Assembly (NCBI GenBank): GCA_009839745.1
Contig: VXPE01000020.1
Span: 1-50,717, forward strand
From: Candidatus Poribacteria bacterium
GTDB taxonomy: Bacteria > Poribacteria > WGA-4E > WGA-3G
Reading direction: 5' to 3'
DNA length: 50,717 nucleotides
Shown here: one piece after another, positions 42,548 through 50,717 of the stretch
How the letters are laid out: the number at the start of each line of letters is the position of its first letter
Position numbering within the stretch: the stretch's first letter is position 1
Program-made: the position numbers and the translations under genes
The notes under the pieces: generated by a model
Told to the model about the DNA's origin: nothing
The model's input: the letters and a program-made list of their open reading frames with translations, nothing else
Database searches by the model: none

Positions 42548-42614
42548 GGTGCGGTTGGAAACCGCACCTACCGGGCCCAGGGAAATGTCTGTTTATTTTT
42601 TTAGTTTACCATAA
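42548..42614. repeat. Partial MITE copy with palindromic element
   Basis: GGTGCGGTT-gga-AACCGCACC then TACCGGG is a perfect 9-bp hairpin. Positions 42552-42614 match 16264-16327, including the terminal AGTTTACCATAA. The other terminus of the MITE is missing; the left side instead runs into the yacG leader motif. Confidence 0.7.
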
Positions 42615-42625
42615 ACCAAAAATCT

Positions 42626-43246
42626 TCATAGATACAACCGATGCTGCTCAATATAGGCGTGGACCCCCTCTGGCACGAGATACTGGATTGAATGACCTTT
42701 TCGCACACGATCCCGGATAACTGTGGCGGATATATCAACACCTGTTATCGGAAAGGTGGTAACCCGTTTACGGATTTCTAAGGGAACTCGATTCAAGTTG
42801 TAATTTGGACGCGTTGTCGCGATCATAACACATCGTTGTAAGACTTCATCGAAGTTCCGCCAGACTTTATATTCAATAAGGGAGTCGGCGCCAATAATCC
42901 ATGCGAGCTCAGTCGTTTCTCCATAGACCTCTTTCAAGGCTTTGAGTGTTTCAACAGTATATGACGGACCTGCGCGTTCCAATTCAATACGCGACCCTTC
43001 AAAATTCGGATTTCCTTCGATTGCCAAAAGCACCATTTGATACCGATGTTCGGGTTCGATAATATCAGCGTCTGCAACCTTATGCGGAGGTCGGGCAGAA
43101 GGTATGAACAGAATTTTATCGTAACCCAATCCTGCCCGAACCTGCTCAGCACTGATCAGATGGGCATAGTGAATTGGGTTAAATGTCCCACCCATCACTG
43201 CGATTCTTTTGGTAGTTTTCGGCATCGGAATGTCCATCGGATGCAA
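42626..43246 (-). CDS. nadD: Nicotinate-nucleotide adenylyltransferase
   Basis: It converts nicotinate mononucleotide and ATP to deamido-NAD. The nucleotidyltransferase motif is AVMGGTFNPIHYAHLISAEQ with the ATP-binding HxxH-type element, and the C-terminal ISATVIRDRVRKGHSIQYLVPEGV is the ISSTxIR signature. The 206-residue length is typical. The ATG at 43225 (MPKTTKRIAVMGG) is an equally good start; no Shine-Dalgarno decides. It is the first gene of the nadD-yacG-yqeK-rsfS group. Confidence 0.95.
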   Translation of the reverse strand: MHPMDIPMPKTTKRIAVMGGTFNPIHYAHLISAEQVRAGLGYDKILFIPSARPPHKVADADIIEPEHRYQMVLLAIEGNPNFEGSRIELERAGPSYTVETLKALKEVYGETTELAWIIGADSLIEYKVWRNFDEVLQRCVMIATTRPNYNLNRVPLEIRKRVTTFPITGVDISATVIRDRVRKGHSIQYLVPEGVHAYIEQHRLYL

Positions 43247-43332
43247 ATTAACTTCAGGAAATCCAACGTTCTGTATCCCTTTTAAAGTATATAGATTTGT
43301 GGGAGAAAAGTCAACGGAAAAATCGTGGTGTG

Positions 43333-44112
43333 CTAACTACGTTGAACCCGGGCTTTATAATCGTCATAAGCCCTTTCAATCTGCTCTGCTGATTTTTCCG
43401 GTCCGAGGAAATGCGCACCGGTCAACACGACGGGCGGTTTTCCGCGTTCTGTCAGGAGTTCTGCAACTCGGCATTTAATGGCATTGACAATCGCGAGCGT
43501 CCCGATGCTGGACGTAGGTCCCACAGGATATGCCAAATTCGGAATATCTACGACGGCATCTCCGGGCGGATTACAGTTGTCGATGGTTAGATCCGCGACT
43601 TCAAACAAGCGTTCGCCGGAGGCGTGTTTTGAGGTCGATGAACGGCTGTGTGCGATCGAGCTTACAGCGATGACAGGCAGGTTTCGTGCCTTGGCTCCCA
43701 TCGCTATTTCGATCGGTAGGATGTTTGTACCGGAGTTGGAAAACACCATCATGCAGTCGTGGGGTCCGAAGGTGAAATTGCGTAGAATTACCTCTGCATA
43801 CCCTGAGATGTTTTCCAGAAAGAGGGCTTGTCGTTGACCGTTACACCCGACGACCTGGTTGTGGAACGTAACTGCTAATTCAACGATGGGAAAGAAACCC
43901 GGAAAACTGCCATAACGCGGAAAAATTTCCTCGACTGGCATCCGGGAATGCCCAGATCCGAATAGGTAGACGAGACCGTCTGCTGCGATAGTTTCTGCGC
44001 ACATCTCAGAGGCTTGTGCAATCGCCTCGGTTTGTGTCGCTTCAATTTGTTTTAGAACGTCTTGTGCAACGTGTAGATAACGTAGATGGGAGGGGCTCAT
44101 AATATTATTCAC
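43333..44112 (-). CDS. SIS-domain sugar isomerase-like protein
   Basis: A 259-residue protein with one SIS fold, which binds phosphosugars. Phosphate-binding segments are YLFGSGHSRMPVEEIF and MMVFSNSGTNILPIEIAMGAKARNLPVIAVSS, the S-x-S-G-x-(S/T) region of the family. It resembles the UPF0309/SIS proteins linked to N-acetylmuramate or N-acetylglucosamine-6-phosphate metabolism. The specific reaction cannot be assigned. It overlaps the preceding 65-residue gene by 4 bp (ATGA). Distance to nadD (86 bp) suggests it may share that operon. Confidence 0.88.
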   Translation of the reverse strand: MNNIMSPSHLRYLHVAQDVLKQIEATQTEAIAQASEMCAETIAADGLVYLFGSGHSRMPVEEIFPRYGSFPGFFPIVELAVTFHNQVVGCNGQRQALFLENISGYAEVILRNFTFGPHDCMMVFSNSGTNILPIEIAMGAKARNLPVIAVSSIAHSRSSTSKHASGERLFEVADLTIDNCNPPGDAVVDIPNLAYPVGPTSSIGTLAIVNAIKCRVAELLTERGKPPVVLTGAHFLGPEKSAEQIERAYDDYKARVQRS

Positions 44113-44306
44113 TGGGCAGTTATCCGCTCTGAAACCGCATTTTGCGTTGCTAACATAGCACTCCGCAGGGATTGGAAATAATTCCGTTCTGCTCTTCTGA
44201 TCCGCTTTTTATCGCCTTCAATGCGCGCTGCTACAAGTGTTTCCCAGTTTAACGCCAGCATACGGTTAGATTTCTGTAGTACTTTCCAATACGCTTCCGA
44301 AGCCAT
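44109..44306 (-). CDS. Small helical protein, 65 residues, coupled to the SIS gene
   Basis: A basic, helical, cytoplasmic-looking protein (ASEAYWKVLQKSNRMLALNW ... RRAERNYFQSLRSAM). No family recognised. Evidence for a real gene: its stop overlaps the ATG of the SIS gene by 4 bp, GGAGAAACAC precedes its own ATG on the minus strand, and codon use is ordinary. It could be a small partner of the SIS protein. Confidence 0.6.
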   Translation of the reverse strand: MASEAYWKVLQKSNRMLALNWETLVAARIEGDKKRIRRAERNYFQSLRSAMLATQNAVSERITAQ

Positions 44307-44450
44307 CGTGTTTCTCCTTACGCTATTGGTAGTTTGTGCTTGAGAAAATGGAAGGCATTTTTCGCTTTTACAAACATAAAAACGTTAGACTACAGATTTC
44401 GGTTTCAAATGATCTTAGCACATTTTCTTGTGGATTTTGGATTGGACATC

Positions 44451-44459
44451 TGCTATAAT
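44451..44459 (+). promoter_or_regulatory. Extended -10 promoter of the aldo/keto reductase gene
   Basis: TGCTATAAT (44451-44459) has the TG extension and a perfect -10. A weak -35 (TTGTGG, 44428) is 20 bp upstream. Transcription would start about 60 bp before the ATG at 44526. Confidence 0.65.
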
Positions 44460-44525
44460 TTCCCTATATCCTGTAATTACAAAGGGCGCGTTCTGCCTGC
44501 CCAGATAGAAAAGGTACAATAAAAA

Positions 44526-45476
44526 ATGAAGCATATAAAAATTCCCGGGGTCAGCAAAGACATCTCGCAGATGATTCTGGGGACCATGGTATTTTCACCT
44601 GTAAAATTTGACTATAGCACCGAAATGCTTGACGCATTCCTTGACGCTGGTGGAAATGCCCTTGACACGGCACACGGTTATGGTGGCGGTGATAGTGAAA
44701 TGCTTATCGGTCTCTGGATGCGGCAACGCGGTAACCGAGACGAAGTTTTTCTCATTGACAAAGGTGGACATCCACAAGGCAGAGTGCCGCGTCCACGTCT
44801 CTCCCCCGAAGAACTCAAAAGCGATCTCGATGAGAGTCTCATCCGACTCCGCACGGATTATATCGACCTTTACATGCTCCATCGCGACGATCCGGTGATT
44901 CCCGTTGAAACGATTATTGATTACTTGAACGATGAGATTGGTGCGGGACGTATCCGATCGGCTGCCGCTTCTAACTGGCAACCGCAGCGTATTATCGATG
45001 CCAACACATACGCAGCTGAAAACGGATTGGCAGGATTTGTTTCCTGTAGCAATAACATCAGTCTCGCAGTGCCGATGGAACCGATGTGGGGTGGGTGTGT
45101 CTGCGTTGACGATGCCGCCCGTGAATGGCATCAGGAAAGCCAGTTCCCGTTGATGCCTTGGTCATCGCAAGCACGAGGCTTCTTTAGCGGTGCATTTACA
45201 CCGGAGAACCGCGAAAACAGAGATATGGTGCGCGTTTATTACAACGATGGCAACTTTGAAAGACTCGAGCGTGCTAAGAAATTAGGCGAAAAATATGGCT
45301 ATTCCGCGATTCAGGTCTCCCTTGCATACTGCTTCAATATTTCATTCCCGGTTCTCCCAATTGTTGGACCTATAACCTTAACGGAGATGGATTCCTCGCT
45401 CGGGGCAATGGGACTTGAACTTTCTGATGCCGAAATGGCGTGGCTCAACTTAGAAAGGGACGATAATCCATTATGA
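44526..45476 (+). CDS. Aldo/keto reductase family protein
   Basis: A 316-residue NADPH-dependent oxidoreductase of the AKR (beta/alpha)8 type. It begins MKHIKIPGVSKDISQMILGTMVF and shows catalytic-site segments: Asp in NALDTAHGYGGGDSE with the Tyr, Lys in FLIDKGGHPQG and His in MLHRDDPVIPVE. GRIRSAAASNWQPQRI is the usual GVSNW-like strand. The C-terminal NADPH-binding region includes ALAYCFNISFPVLPIVGPITLTEMD. Substrate unknown. GGTACAATAAAAA precedes the ATG, similar to the other AT-rich leaders here. Its stop overlaps a short signal-peptide frame at 45473. Confidence 0.92.
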   Translation: MKHIKIPGVSKDISQMILGTMVFSPVKFDYSTEMLDAFLDAGGNALDTAHGYGGGDSEMLIGLWMRQRGNRDEVFLIDKGGHPQGRVPRPRLSPEELKSDLDESLIRLRTDYIDLYMLHRDDPVIPVETIIDYLNDEIGAGRIRSAAASNWQPQRIIDANTYAAENGLAGFVSCSNNISLAVPMEPMWGGCVCVDDAAREWHQESQFPLMPWSSQARGFFSGAFTPENRENRDMVRVYYNDGNFERLERAKKLGEKYGYSAIQVSLAYCFNISFPVLPIVGPITLTEMDSSLGAMGLELSDAEMAWLNLERDDNPL

Positions 45477-46519
45477 TGGCTCGATTTTTTTTCCTATTCT
45501 TCTGCTTTCAATTCATCCTTCTCCCCCTCGGTTTTGTCCAAGAAAGCTGAGGCGCGTGAAGCAATCCGGCAATTCCACGAGGCGGGATTGGTGAAGTCAG
45601 TTTGACTTCAGAAGAGATGAAGCGATTTCAGAGTAGTGTTAGTATGATGCGATGGTTCGATGCACAGGGTGGACACGTAGAAACAGAAGGGGTCTCACCA
45701 GATGGAAACGTAATAGATGTGCCACTCCACCGACATCACGTTAAACTGAACATCTTTCGCGTTGATATTGGCTTGAAGTATCAATTCGGTTCTCACTGGG
45801 TGCTTGAAGCGAACATACCCTATGAAACCAAAGCCCAAGAGGCAACTGTCGAAAAGATTGATCCGGTCACACCTGACCAATGGGACGCGATTGTGCGTAA
45901 TGGCAACAACCACCATCGAAACGAAACGTATACCGGACTCGCTGATGCTGATGTTCTCTTAGCACATCATGTTCATGGGATCTTTAAGACGGATGATTTT
46001 TTTACAGGACGGTTCGGAACGACAATTCCGTTTGGTAAGACCGAAGAAGATCCATGGAAGTTAGGAGCTGCCGGACTTGAGCATCTCCATATACAATTCG
46101 GAACCGGTACCTTTAACCCGATCGTAGACTTGTATTACAGGTTTCCGCTCTACAAAGGATTGGACGCGAACGCCAGCATCCGTGGGAAGTTTCCGTTCTA
46201 TGCAAACAGTAAAACCTATCGCGCCCCGCGGGAACTTACCTACACAGGCGGTCTAAATTATCGTTTCAATGACTGGCTCTCGCTGCAGGCAGGCTATCTC
46301 GGCTTCTATCAATCTTACGCCTATTGGGCAGGAGAACTCGATATTAACACCGGACTCCTTTTCAGCATGGCATGTGTTGGTGCCTCGATTGCAACACCAT
46401 ATAACATCCCTGTGTCCGTATCACTGGTGTTACCCTTGAGTCAAAAGACGCTTTATCAAGAGAGCGATGCATTTGAATTTGGTCCATTGGTGTCGCTAAC
46501 AGTTTTATATTCATTTTAA
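45473..46519 (+). pseudogene. Outer-membrane beta-barrel gene interrupted by two in-frame TGA codons after the signal peptide
   Basis: The barrel is a 305-residue frame (45602-46519) with alternating strands (VKLNIFRVDIGLKYQF, WVLEANIPYET, NIPVSVSLVLPLSQ) and a C-terminal Phe (VLYSF), the outer-membrane insertion signal. It has no signal peptide. In the same frame upstream, starting at ATG 45473 (overlapping the reductase stop), is a perfect one: RFFFLFFCFQFILLPLGFVQES. It is cut by TGA at 45548 and again at 45557, after which the frame reads SNPAIPRGGIGEVSLTSEEMKRFQ into the barrel. CGA-to-TGA changes would explain both. Either the gene is dead or it is rescued by recoding; reinitiation would not export the barrel. 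Confidence 0.75.
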
Positions 46520-46591
46520 GGTATTAGCGCGTCTGAATTTCACTGATAGGAACGCCATATTTACGAGGTTTTTGAGGAAGTTTGAGGAAGA

Positions 46592-48736
46592 ATGATGCAA
46601 ATTATATCGCCGAAATTTTCAAGTCGATATTGTGTAGTCTTAACACTAACTCTTTTTCTCGTTGGTTGCGGTGTGCCGAATAATCCGTATCCGAAATCTG
46701 AACACGATCAAGAAATTTACTACAACACGTTCGTTGCAGAGCCGAAGCACTTCGATCCAGCGATCTCCTACAGTTCAGACGAATACAGGCTCATCCAGCA
46801 GATTTATGAACCCCCATTGCAATATCATTACTTGAAAAGGCCCTACGAACTTACCCCGTTGACAGCGAAGGCAATGCCACACCCCCGCTATTTTGATGCC
46901 GATGGAAAGGCGTTACCGTCAAATGCGCCTGCGGCATCAGTGGCGCGCACCGTTTATGAAATTCGTATTCGTCAGGGAATTATGTATCAGCAACATCCGT
47001 GTTTTGCGAAGACTGAAAACGGCGAATGGCGTTACCGTAACTTAACGAAATCAGAGGTCAAGGGGTTTGATGAGGTCAAAGATTTCTCAATGACAGGCAC
47101 GCGTGAGCTCATCGCTGCGGATTATGTCTATCAGATCAAACGGATGGCGGATCCGAGCGTCTCTTGTCCGATTCTCAGCACTTTAAAGGATTACATCCTC
47201 GGCATGGAAGCGTATTCAGCCGCTATTGCGAAGGGACAGGCGGATGCACCTTTTCCGGGTGTCGAGGTCGTAGATCGGTACACCTATCGGATTACCCTCA
47301 AGACGAAGTATCCGCAGTTTATCTATTGGTTAGCGATGCCCTTCTTTTCCCCAATGCCGAAAGAGGCAATTGACTTTTACAGTCAGCCGGCTGTCGCGGA
47401 TCGGAACATCACGATTGACAGGTTTCCTGTGGGCACGGGAGCGTATCGGATAGAAACCCTTCTCGCATACAAAGAGATCGTTCTCGTGAAAAATGAGAAT
47501 TTTCGGGTGGTGCGTTACCCATCAAGCGGCGAACCCGGGGATAGGGAAGCCGGGCTTTTAGACGACGCGTGGGAAATAATTCCTTTTATTCCAAGAATCG
47601 TCTATAAATTGGAAAAGGAATACATTCCGCGCTGGAATAAATTCTTACAAGGCTACTATGATAGTTCCGGCATTTCTTCGGATACGTTTGACAGTGCCGT
47701 CGCGTTTAACGATACAGGCGATCCGAGAATAAGTGAGGAGATGCGAGCGAAGGAAATCGTGCTACGCACGAGTGTTGAACCGACGACGCTATACCTTGCT
47801 TTTAATATGTTGGACGATACCGTGGGTGGAAACTCAGTGGAAAAACAGAAACTCCGTCAAGCGATTTCGATCGTTTTAGATTATGAGGAGTATGTTGAGA
47901 TTTTCCGCAATGGACGCGGTGTTAGCTCGCACAGTCCTATTCCGCCGGGTATCTTTGGTTACGAAGGCGGCGAGAGCGGTATAAACGCTTATGTTTATAA
48001 TTGGGATGCCGCGCAGCAGCGTCCGGTTCGCAAATCCATTGAAGACGCCAGACGCCTCCTTGCAGAAGCCGGTTACCCAGGTGGACAGGATAGTAAGGGA
48101 AACCCGCTTGTCGTCACTTTTGACAATGCATGGACCTCGGCCGGTGCTACGCCACGCATAATGTGGATACGGAATAAGTTAGAGCAACTCGGCATTACAA
48201 TGGAGAACCGCACCACGGATTACAACCGATTTCGCGACAAAGTGAAGAACGGGAATTTCCAAATCATCTCCTGGGGATGGCATGCGGATTACCCGGATGC
48301 GGAAAATTTTCTATTTCTCCTCTATGGACCGAATGCGAGAGCCGTCCACGGTGGTGAAAATACGGCTAACTACGATAACGTGGAATACAATAAACTCTTC
48401 GAGCAGATGAAAAATATGGAGAACTCGCCAGAACGGTTGGCAATCATTCGCAAGATGAAGCATCTGCTGCAACGGGATGCGCCGTGGGTCTTCACCTACC
48501 ATCCTGTTACTTTCGGTTTGTCGCATCAATGGGTGAAGAACAGCAAGCCGAGTACGATGGGATATGGCTCGCTCAAATATCTTCGGATTGATGCTGGTGA
48601 GCGGTCGGAACATCGGGAGGCGTGGAATCAACCGATTGTCTGGCCCCTATGGGTAGGCGCAGCTTTTCTCATTTTAGGCACTATTCCAGCTGTAATCACA
48701 ATTTGGAAACGGGAGCATGGGATAATTAAAAAATGA
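46592..48736 (+). CDS. ABC transporter solute-binding lipoprotein, family 5 (peptide/oligosaccharide type)
   Basis: A 714-residue binding protein of the DppA/OppA group. The lipobox is LFLVGCGVPNNPY (Cys about 27), so it is lipid-anchored. Mature family features include AEPKHFDPAISYSSDEYRLIQQIYEPPLQY and VAFNDTGDPRISEEMRAKEIVLRTSVEPTTLYLAFNM, and DAWTSAGATPRIMWIRNKLEQLGI in the C-lobe. It is about 170 residues longer than usual. The C-terminus adds a membrane helix (WPLWVGAAFLILGTIPAVITIW). A stretch EPGDREAGLLDD (about residue 311-322) coincides with a palindrome-like GC-rich segment. The permease starts inside its last codons (ATGA). Confidence 0.9.
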   Translation: MMQIISPKFSSRYCVVLTLTLFLVGCGVPNNPYPKSEHDQEIYYNTFVAEPKHFDPAISYSSDEYRLIQQIYEPPLQYHYLKRPYELTPLTAKAMPHPRYFDADGKALPSNAPAASVARTVYEIRIRQGIMYQQHPCFAKTENGEWRYRNLTKSEVKGFDEVKDFSMTGTRELIAADYVYQIKRMADPSVSCPILSTLKDYILGMEAYSAAIAKGQADAPFPGVEVVDRYTYRITLKTKYPQFIYWLAMPFFSPMPKEAIDFYSQPAVADRNITIDRFPVGTGAYRIETLLAYKEIVLVKNENFRVVRYPSSGEPGDREAGLLDDAWEIIPFIPRIVYKLEKEYIPRWNKFLQGYYDSSGISSDTFDSAVAFNDTGDPRISEEMRAKEIVLRTSVEPTTLYLAFNMLDDTVGGNSVEKQKLRQAISIVLDYEEYVEIFRNGRGVSSHSPIPPGIFGYEGGESGINAYVYNWDAAQQRPVRKSIEDARRLLAEAGYPGGQDSKGNPLVVTFDNAWTSAGATPRIMWIRNKLEQLGITMENRTTDYNRFRDKVKNGNFQIISWGWHADYPDAENFLFLLYGPNARAVHGGENTANYDNVEYNKLFEQMKNMENSPERLAIIRKMKHLLQRDAPWVFTYHPVTFGLSHQWVKNSKPSTMGYGSLKYLRIDAGERSEHREAWNQPIVWPLWVGAAFLILGTIPAVITIWKREHGIIKK

Positions 48737-49725
48737 TAACTTATATTATCCGACGGACCCTTTACGCAATCCCAATCTTGATCGGTGTGAATATCACTGT
48801 ATTTCTGCTTTTCTTTGTCGTCAGTTCTCCTGACCAGATGGCACAACGCATTCTCGGTGAGAAGAACATTACGCAGGAAGATATTGACAATTGGAAGCGA
48901 CAAAACGGTTATCATCTGCCCCTCTGGTTCAATACCAAGGTATCTGGGAGCGAGTCTTTGACGCAGACCATTTTCTTCCAGAAATCGGTTAAACTCTTTT
49001 TCTTCGATTTTGGAACATCGGATGCCAACAACATTGACATCACATCACAGATTTCACAACGCATGTGGGCAAGTCTGGCAATTGCGCTCCCGACCTTTCT
49101 GATTGGCGTTCTGGTAAATATCACCGTTTCAATGATTGTCGCTTATTACCGGGCAACCTACGTGGATTTCTGGGGCACAATCGTTGCTGTTATCCTCATG
49201 TCTGTTTCAACCCTCTTCTATATTATCGGTGGACAATGGGTTTTCGGAAAGATATTGCGACTCTTTCCAATCTCTGGATATGATACGGGTGTGGACATGT
49301 TGAAGTTCGTTATTCTACCAGTGGTTATCGGCATTATTGGGGGTGTCGGCATCGGTATCCGTTTTTACCGAACGATATTCCTTGAAGAGGTGAATCGGGA
49401 CTATGTGCGGACAGCACGCGCAAAAGGGTTGAGTGAAGCGGTTGTTCTCTTTAAACACATCCTGAAGAACGCAATGATCCCGATTCTGACGAATGTGGTC
49501 TTGGTCATTCCGTTGCTCTTTATGGGAAGCTTGGTGATGGAAGCATTTTTCGCGATTCCGGGGCTTGGCGGCTTTACGATAGAAGCCATCCACGCACAGG
49601 ATTTCGCGATTGTGCGGAGTATGGTTTATATCGGTTCTGTGCTATATATCATCGGTTTATTACTGACCGACATCAGTTACACGCTGGTTGATCCACGCAT
49701 TCGACTTGGTTCTTCTGCCGCGTAA
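48733..49725 (+). CDS. ABC transporter permease, DppB/OppB family
   Basis: A 330-residue inner-membrane permease. The first helix is ITYIIRRTLYAIPILIGVNITVFLLFF, and five more hydrophobic helices follow. The conserved coupling (EAA) loop is YVRTARAKGLSEAVVLFKHILKNAMIPIL, as in DppB/OppB, where it contacts the ATPase. The ending GSLVMEAFFAIPGLGGFTIEAI is typical. It overlaps the binding-protein gene by 4 bp. The second permease (DppC) and ATPase genes are not present before the window end; the next gene is unrelated. Confidence 0.93.
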   Translation: MITYIIRRTLYAIPILIGVNITVFLLFFVVSSPDQMAQRILGEKNITQEDIDNWKRQNGYHLPLWFNTKVSGSESLTQTIFFQKSVKLFFFDFGTSDANNIDITSQISQRMWASLAIALPTFLIGVLVNITVSMIVAYYRATYVDFWGTIVAVILMSVSTLFYIIGGQWVFGKILRLFPISGYDTGVDMLKFVILPVVIGIIGGVGIGIRFYRTIFLEEVNRDYVRTARAKGLSEAVVLFKHILKNAMIPILTNVVLVIPLLFMGSLVMEAFFAIPGLGGFTIEAIHAQDFAIVRSMVYIGSVLYIIGLLLTDISYTLVDPRIRLGSSAA

Positions 49726-49765
49726 ATTGCCGAATAAATACGTTCATTCCGCAGTTGGGGCGAAC

Positions 49766-50203
49766 ATGGTCTCACGAAACAGAAACTATCAAATTATGCA
49801 AGGGGTAATGAGCCTGATATTGGGGTGCTTCAGCATCGGTTTGTTGATGACACTCCGAGGTTCAGGGTATTCAACCGCAATTCTTTCCATCTTTCTATTT
49901 GTAGGAATCGCGCTAATCTTCTCTGGTGATTACCTCCTGAACCCGTTCAAGCTGCCCGTCACGCCTCGAAAGCAGGAATTGGCAAGCGACATCGGGCTTA
50001 TCGCTTATGGAGCACTGTATTTCGGCATCGCTATGTCCAAACTCTTACAACCCCGTTGGTTCACTGTTAATTTGCCGATCTTTTTACAACCGATTTGGGT
50101 GCGGCGCGGTTTAGCGACTGTCGGGATTGTCCTGATCGCTGTCGGGGTCTATGGGATTTATAAATTATTCTCGGAGGGTGTGCCTGTAGAGTCCTCGGAA
50201 TAG
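49766..50203 (+). CDS. Four-helix membrane protein of unknown function
   Basis: About 145 residues with four predicted membrane helices: MQGVMSLILGCFSIGLLMTL, STAILSIFLFVGIALIF, ELASDIGLIAYGALYFGIAM and GLATVGIVLIAVGVYGIYKLF. No family recognised. The frame is open upstream to 49688, but that part overlaps the permease gene and is hydrophilic; the ATG at 49766 gives a compact membrane protein. It may be co-transcribed with the transporter genes 40 bp upstream. Confidence 0.65.
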   Translation: MVSRNRNYQIMQGVMSLILGCFSIGLLMTLRGSGYSTAILSIFLFVGIALIFSGDYLLNPFKLPVTPRKQELASDIGLIAYGALYFGIAMSKLLQPRWFTVNLPIFLQPIWVRRGLATVGIVLIAVGVYGIYKLFSEGVPVESSE

Positions 50204-50258
50204 CGTTAACGTGGCTTGTGCAAAGCACTGTTAATAACCGCGCCGAATTGCGATGGGT

Positions 50259-50564
50259 TCACTTCGCTATAATCACGGCATAGCGGAGCGGTGTCTCACC
50301 GACATTGCGTATGCCGTGCAAAACTTGACAATCGACATGGACGGCTTCGTTATCGCTGACACGGTGCGTCCGCTCCCCAAACAAGACTTCGCCTTCACCG
50401 GAAAATACATAGAAGATTTCCTGACCTCCGTGTGTATGCGGTGGATGCGCTCGCTGCCCCGGTCCCACCTCAGAGATATGCAGGTGGAGTTGTTCCCTGT
50501 CCGACCCGGCTTCAAATACAAACCGATCAATGCCTTTGATGTCGTTTCTGATCTCTTTTTCCAT
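50259..50564 (-). CDS. Small cupin-domain protein
   Basis: A 101-residue single cupin barrel. Both cupin motifs are present: HPPHTHGGQEIFYVFSGEGEV (His, His, Glu metal ligands) and VHVDCQVLHGIRNVG (second His). Such small cupins bind a metal and act as dioxygenases, isomerases or sugar-binding sensors; function here is open. It converges on the 49766 gene and stands alone on the minus strand. The start MEKEIRNDIKGI is preceded by AAGGAGAAATACGC on the minus strand, a good Shine-Dalgarno. Confidence 0.88.
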   Translation of the reverse strand: MEKEIRNDIKGIDRFVFEAGSDREQLHLHISEVGPGQRAHPPHTHGGQEIFYVFSGEGEVLFGERTHRVSDNEAVHVDCQVLHGIRNVGETPLRYAVIIAK

Positions 50565-50664
50565 GCGTATTTCTCCTTTTCAATTGCGTTCGTTACACAG
50601 AATTGGGTCTAAAAGATTGGCGTTAACTTAACATCCCGCTCAGAAATTGTCAATACTTGATGTA

Positions 50665-50717
50665 ATACCATTTCTGATTGAAAATGCTTCAATAAACGAG
50701 CTCTTTGTAGCATAGGA
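50665..50717 (-). mobile_element. Second copy of the 11-bp-TIR MITE, inverted and cut by the window end
   Basis: Starts with the TIR ATACCATTTCT and matches the reverse complement of 6299-6351 at 52 of 53 positions (only the last base differs). The rest of the element should continue past the window. Confidence 0.85.

Noticed and set aside
45548-45559. Selenocysteine insertion at the two TGA codons
   Set aside because: Two Sec residues just after a signal peptide would be odd, no SECIS-like hairpin is evident directly downstream, and no sel genes are present; nonsense mutation is simpler.

Overview
The window looks like a chromosomal segment of an uncultured Gram-negative-type bacterium. There are lipoproteins with lipoboxes, a C-terminal-Phe outer-membrane beta-barrel and a heptosyltransferase-type GT9. 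The mix of sugar-phosphate epimerases, creatininase, LamG proteins, propeller/M28 peptidase and TPR proteins, together with many short palindromic repeats, resembles Candidatus Poribacteria. That assignment is inference from gene style, not from a marker gene. No rRNA, tRNA or CRISPR array was found.

Layout. 0.1-5.5 kb (minus strand): a beta-CASP metallo-beta-lactamase RNase, a GrpE-like coiled-coil protein and an Hsp70 whose C-terminus is a helical-repeat domain; the last two overlap by 4 bp and probably form a dedicated chaperone/exchange-factor pair. 5.5-6.4 kb: repeat-rich spacer with an 11-bp-TIR MITE. 6.4-12.7 kb: epimerase, large propeller-M28-PDZ peptidase, two gene remnants (a periplasmic binding protein tail and an EEP phosphatase tail), a lipoprotein and a small-molecule kinase. 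12.7-14.3 kb: a tnpB-only IS200/IS605-type element. 14.3-17.8 kb: creatininase, HpcH/HpaI aldolase, a second MITE and two uncharacterised genes. 17.8-24.5 kb: the pyrimidine operon pyrR-pyrC-carA-carB, preceded by a sigma70-type promoter and a well-formed PyrR attenuator; pyrB is absent. 24.5-28.4 kb: unknown gene, membrane protein, an NtrC-type regulator whose receiver lacks the phosphoacceptor Asp, and nagB. 28.5-32.6 kb: epimerase, TPR protein and two tandemly duplicated secreted LamG proteins with duplicated promoters. 32.9-36.4 kb: FMN reductase, RNase HIII, ThiI, GT9. 36.4-39.9 kb (minus): M19 dipeptidase, glycerol-1-phosphate dehydrogenase-like protein, beta-propeller protein. 40.1-44.3 kb: PP2C phosphatase, then a minus-strand cluster nadD-yacG-yqeK-rsfS and a SIS-domain pair. 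44.5-50.6 kb: aldo/keto reductase, a beta-barrel gene whose signal peptide is cut off by two in-frame TGA codons, a peptide-type ABC binding protein plus one permease, a membrane protein and a cupin. The window ends inside an inverted copy of the 6.3-kb MITE.

The strongest observations beyond gene annotation are: the PyrR attenuator; the coupled Hsp70/GrpE-like pair; five copies of one dispersed repeat, one of which abuts the tnpB element where the guide would be read; palindromic elements sitting in frame inside two genes; and a near-identical 23-nt leader (CCGCAAGG-NAN-AATTAAAA-N-ATG) ending at an ATG in front of several unrelated genes.
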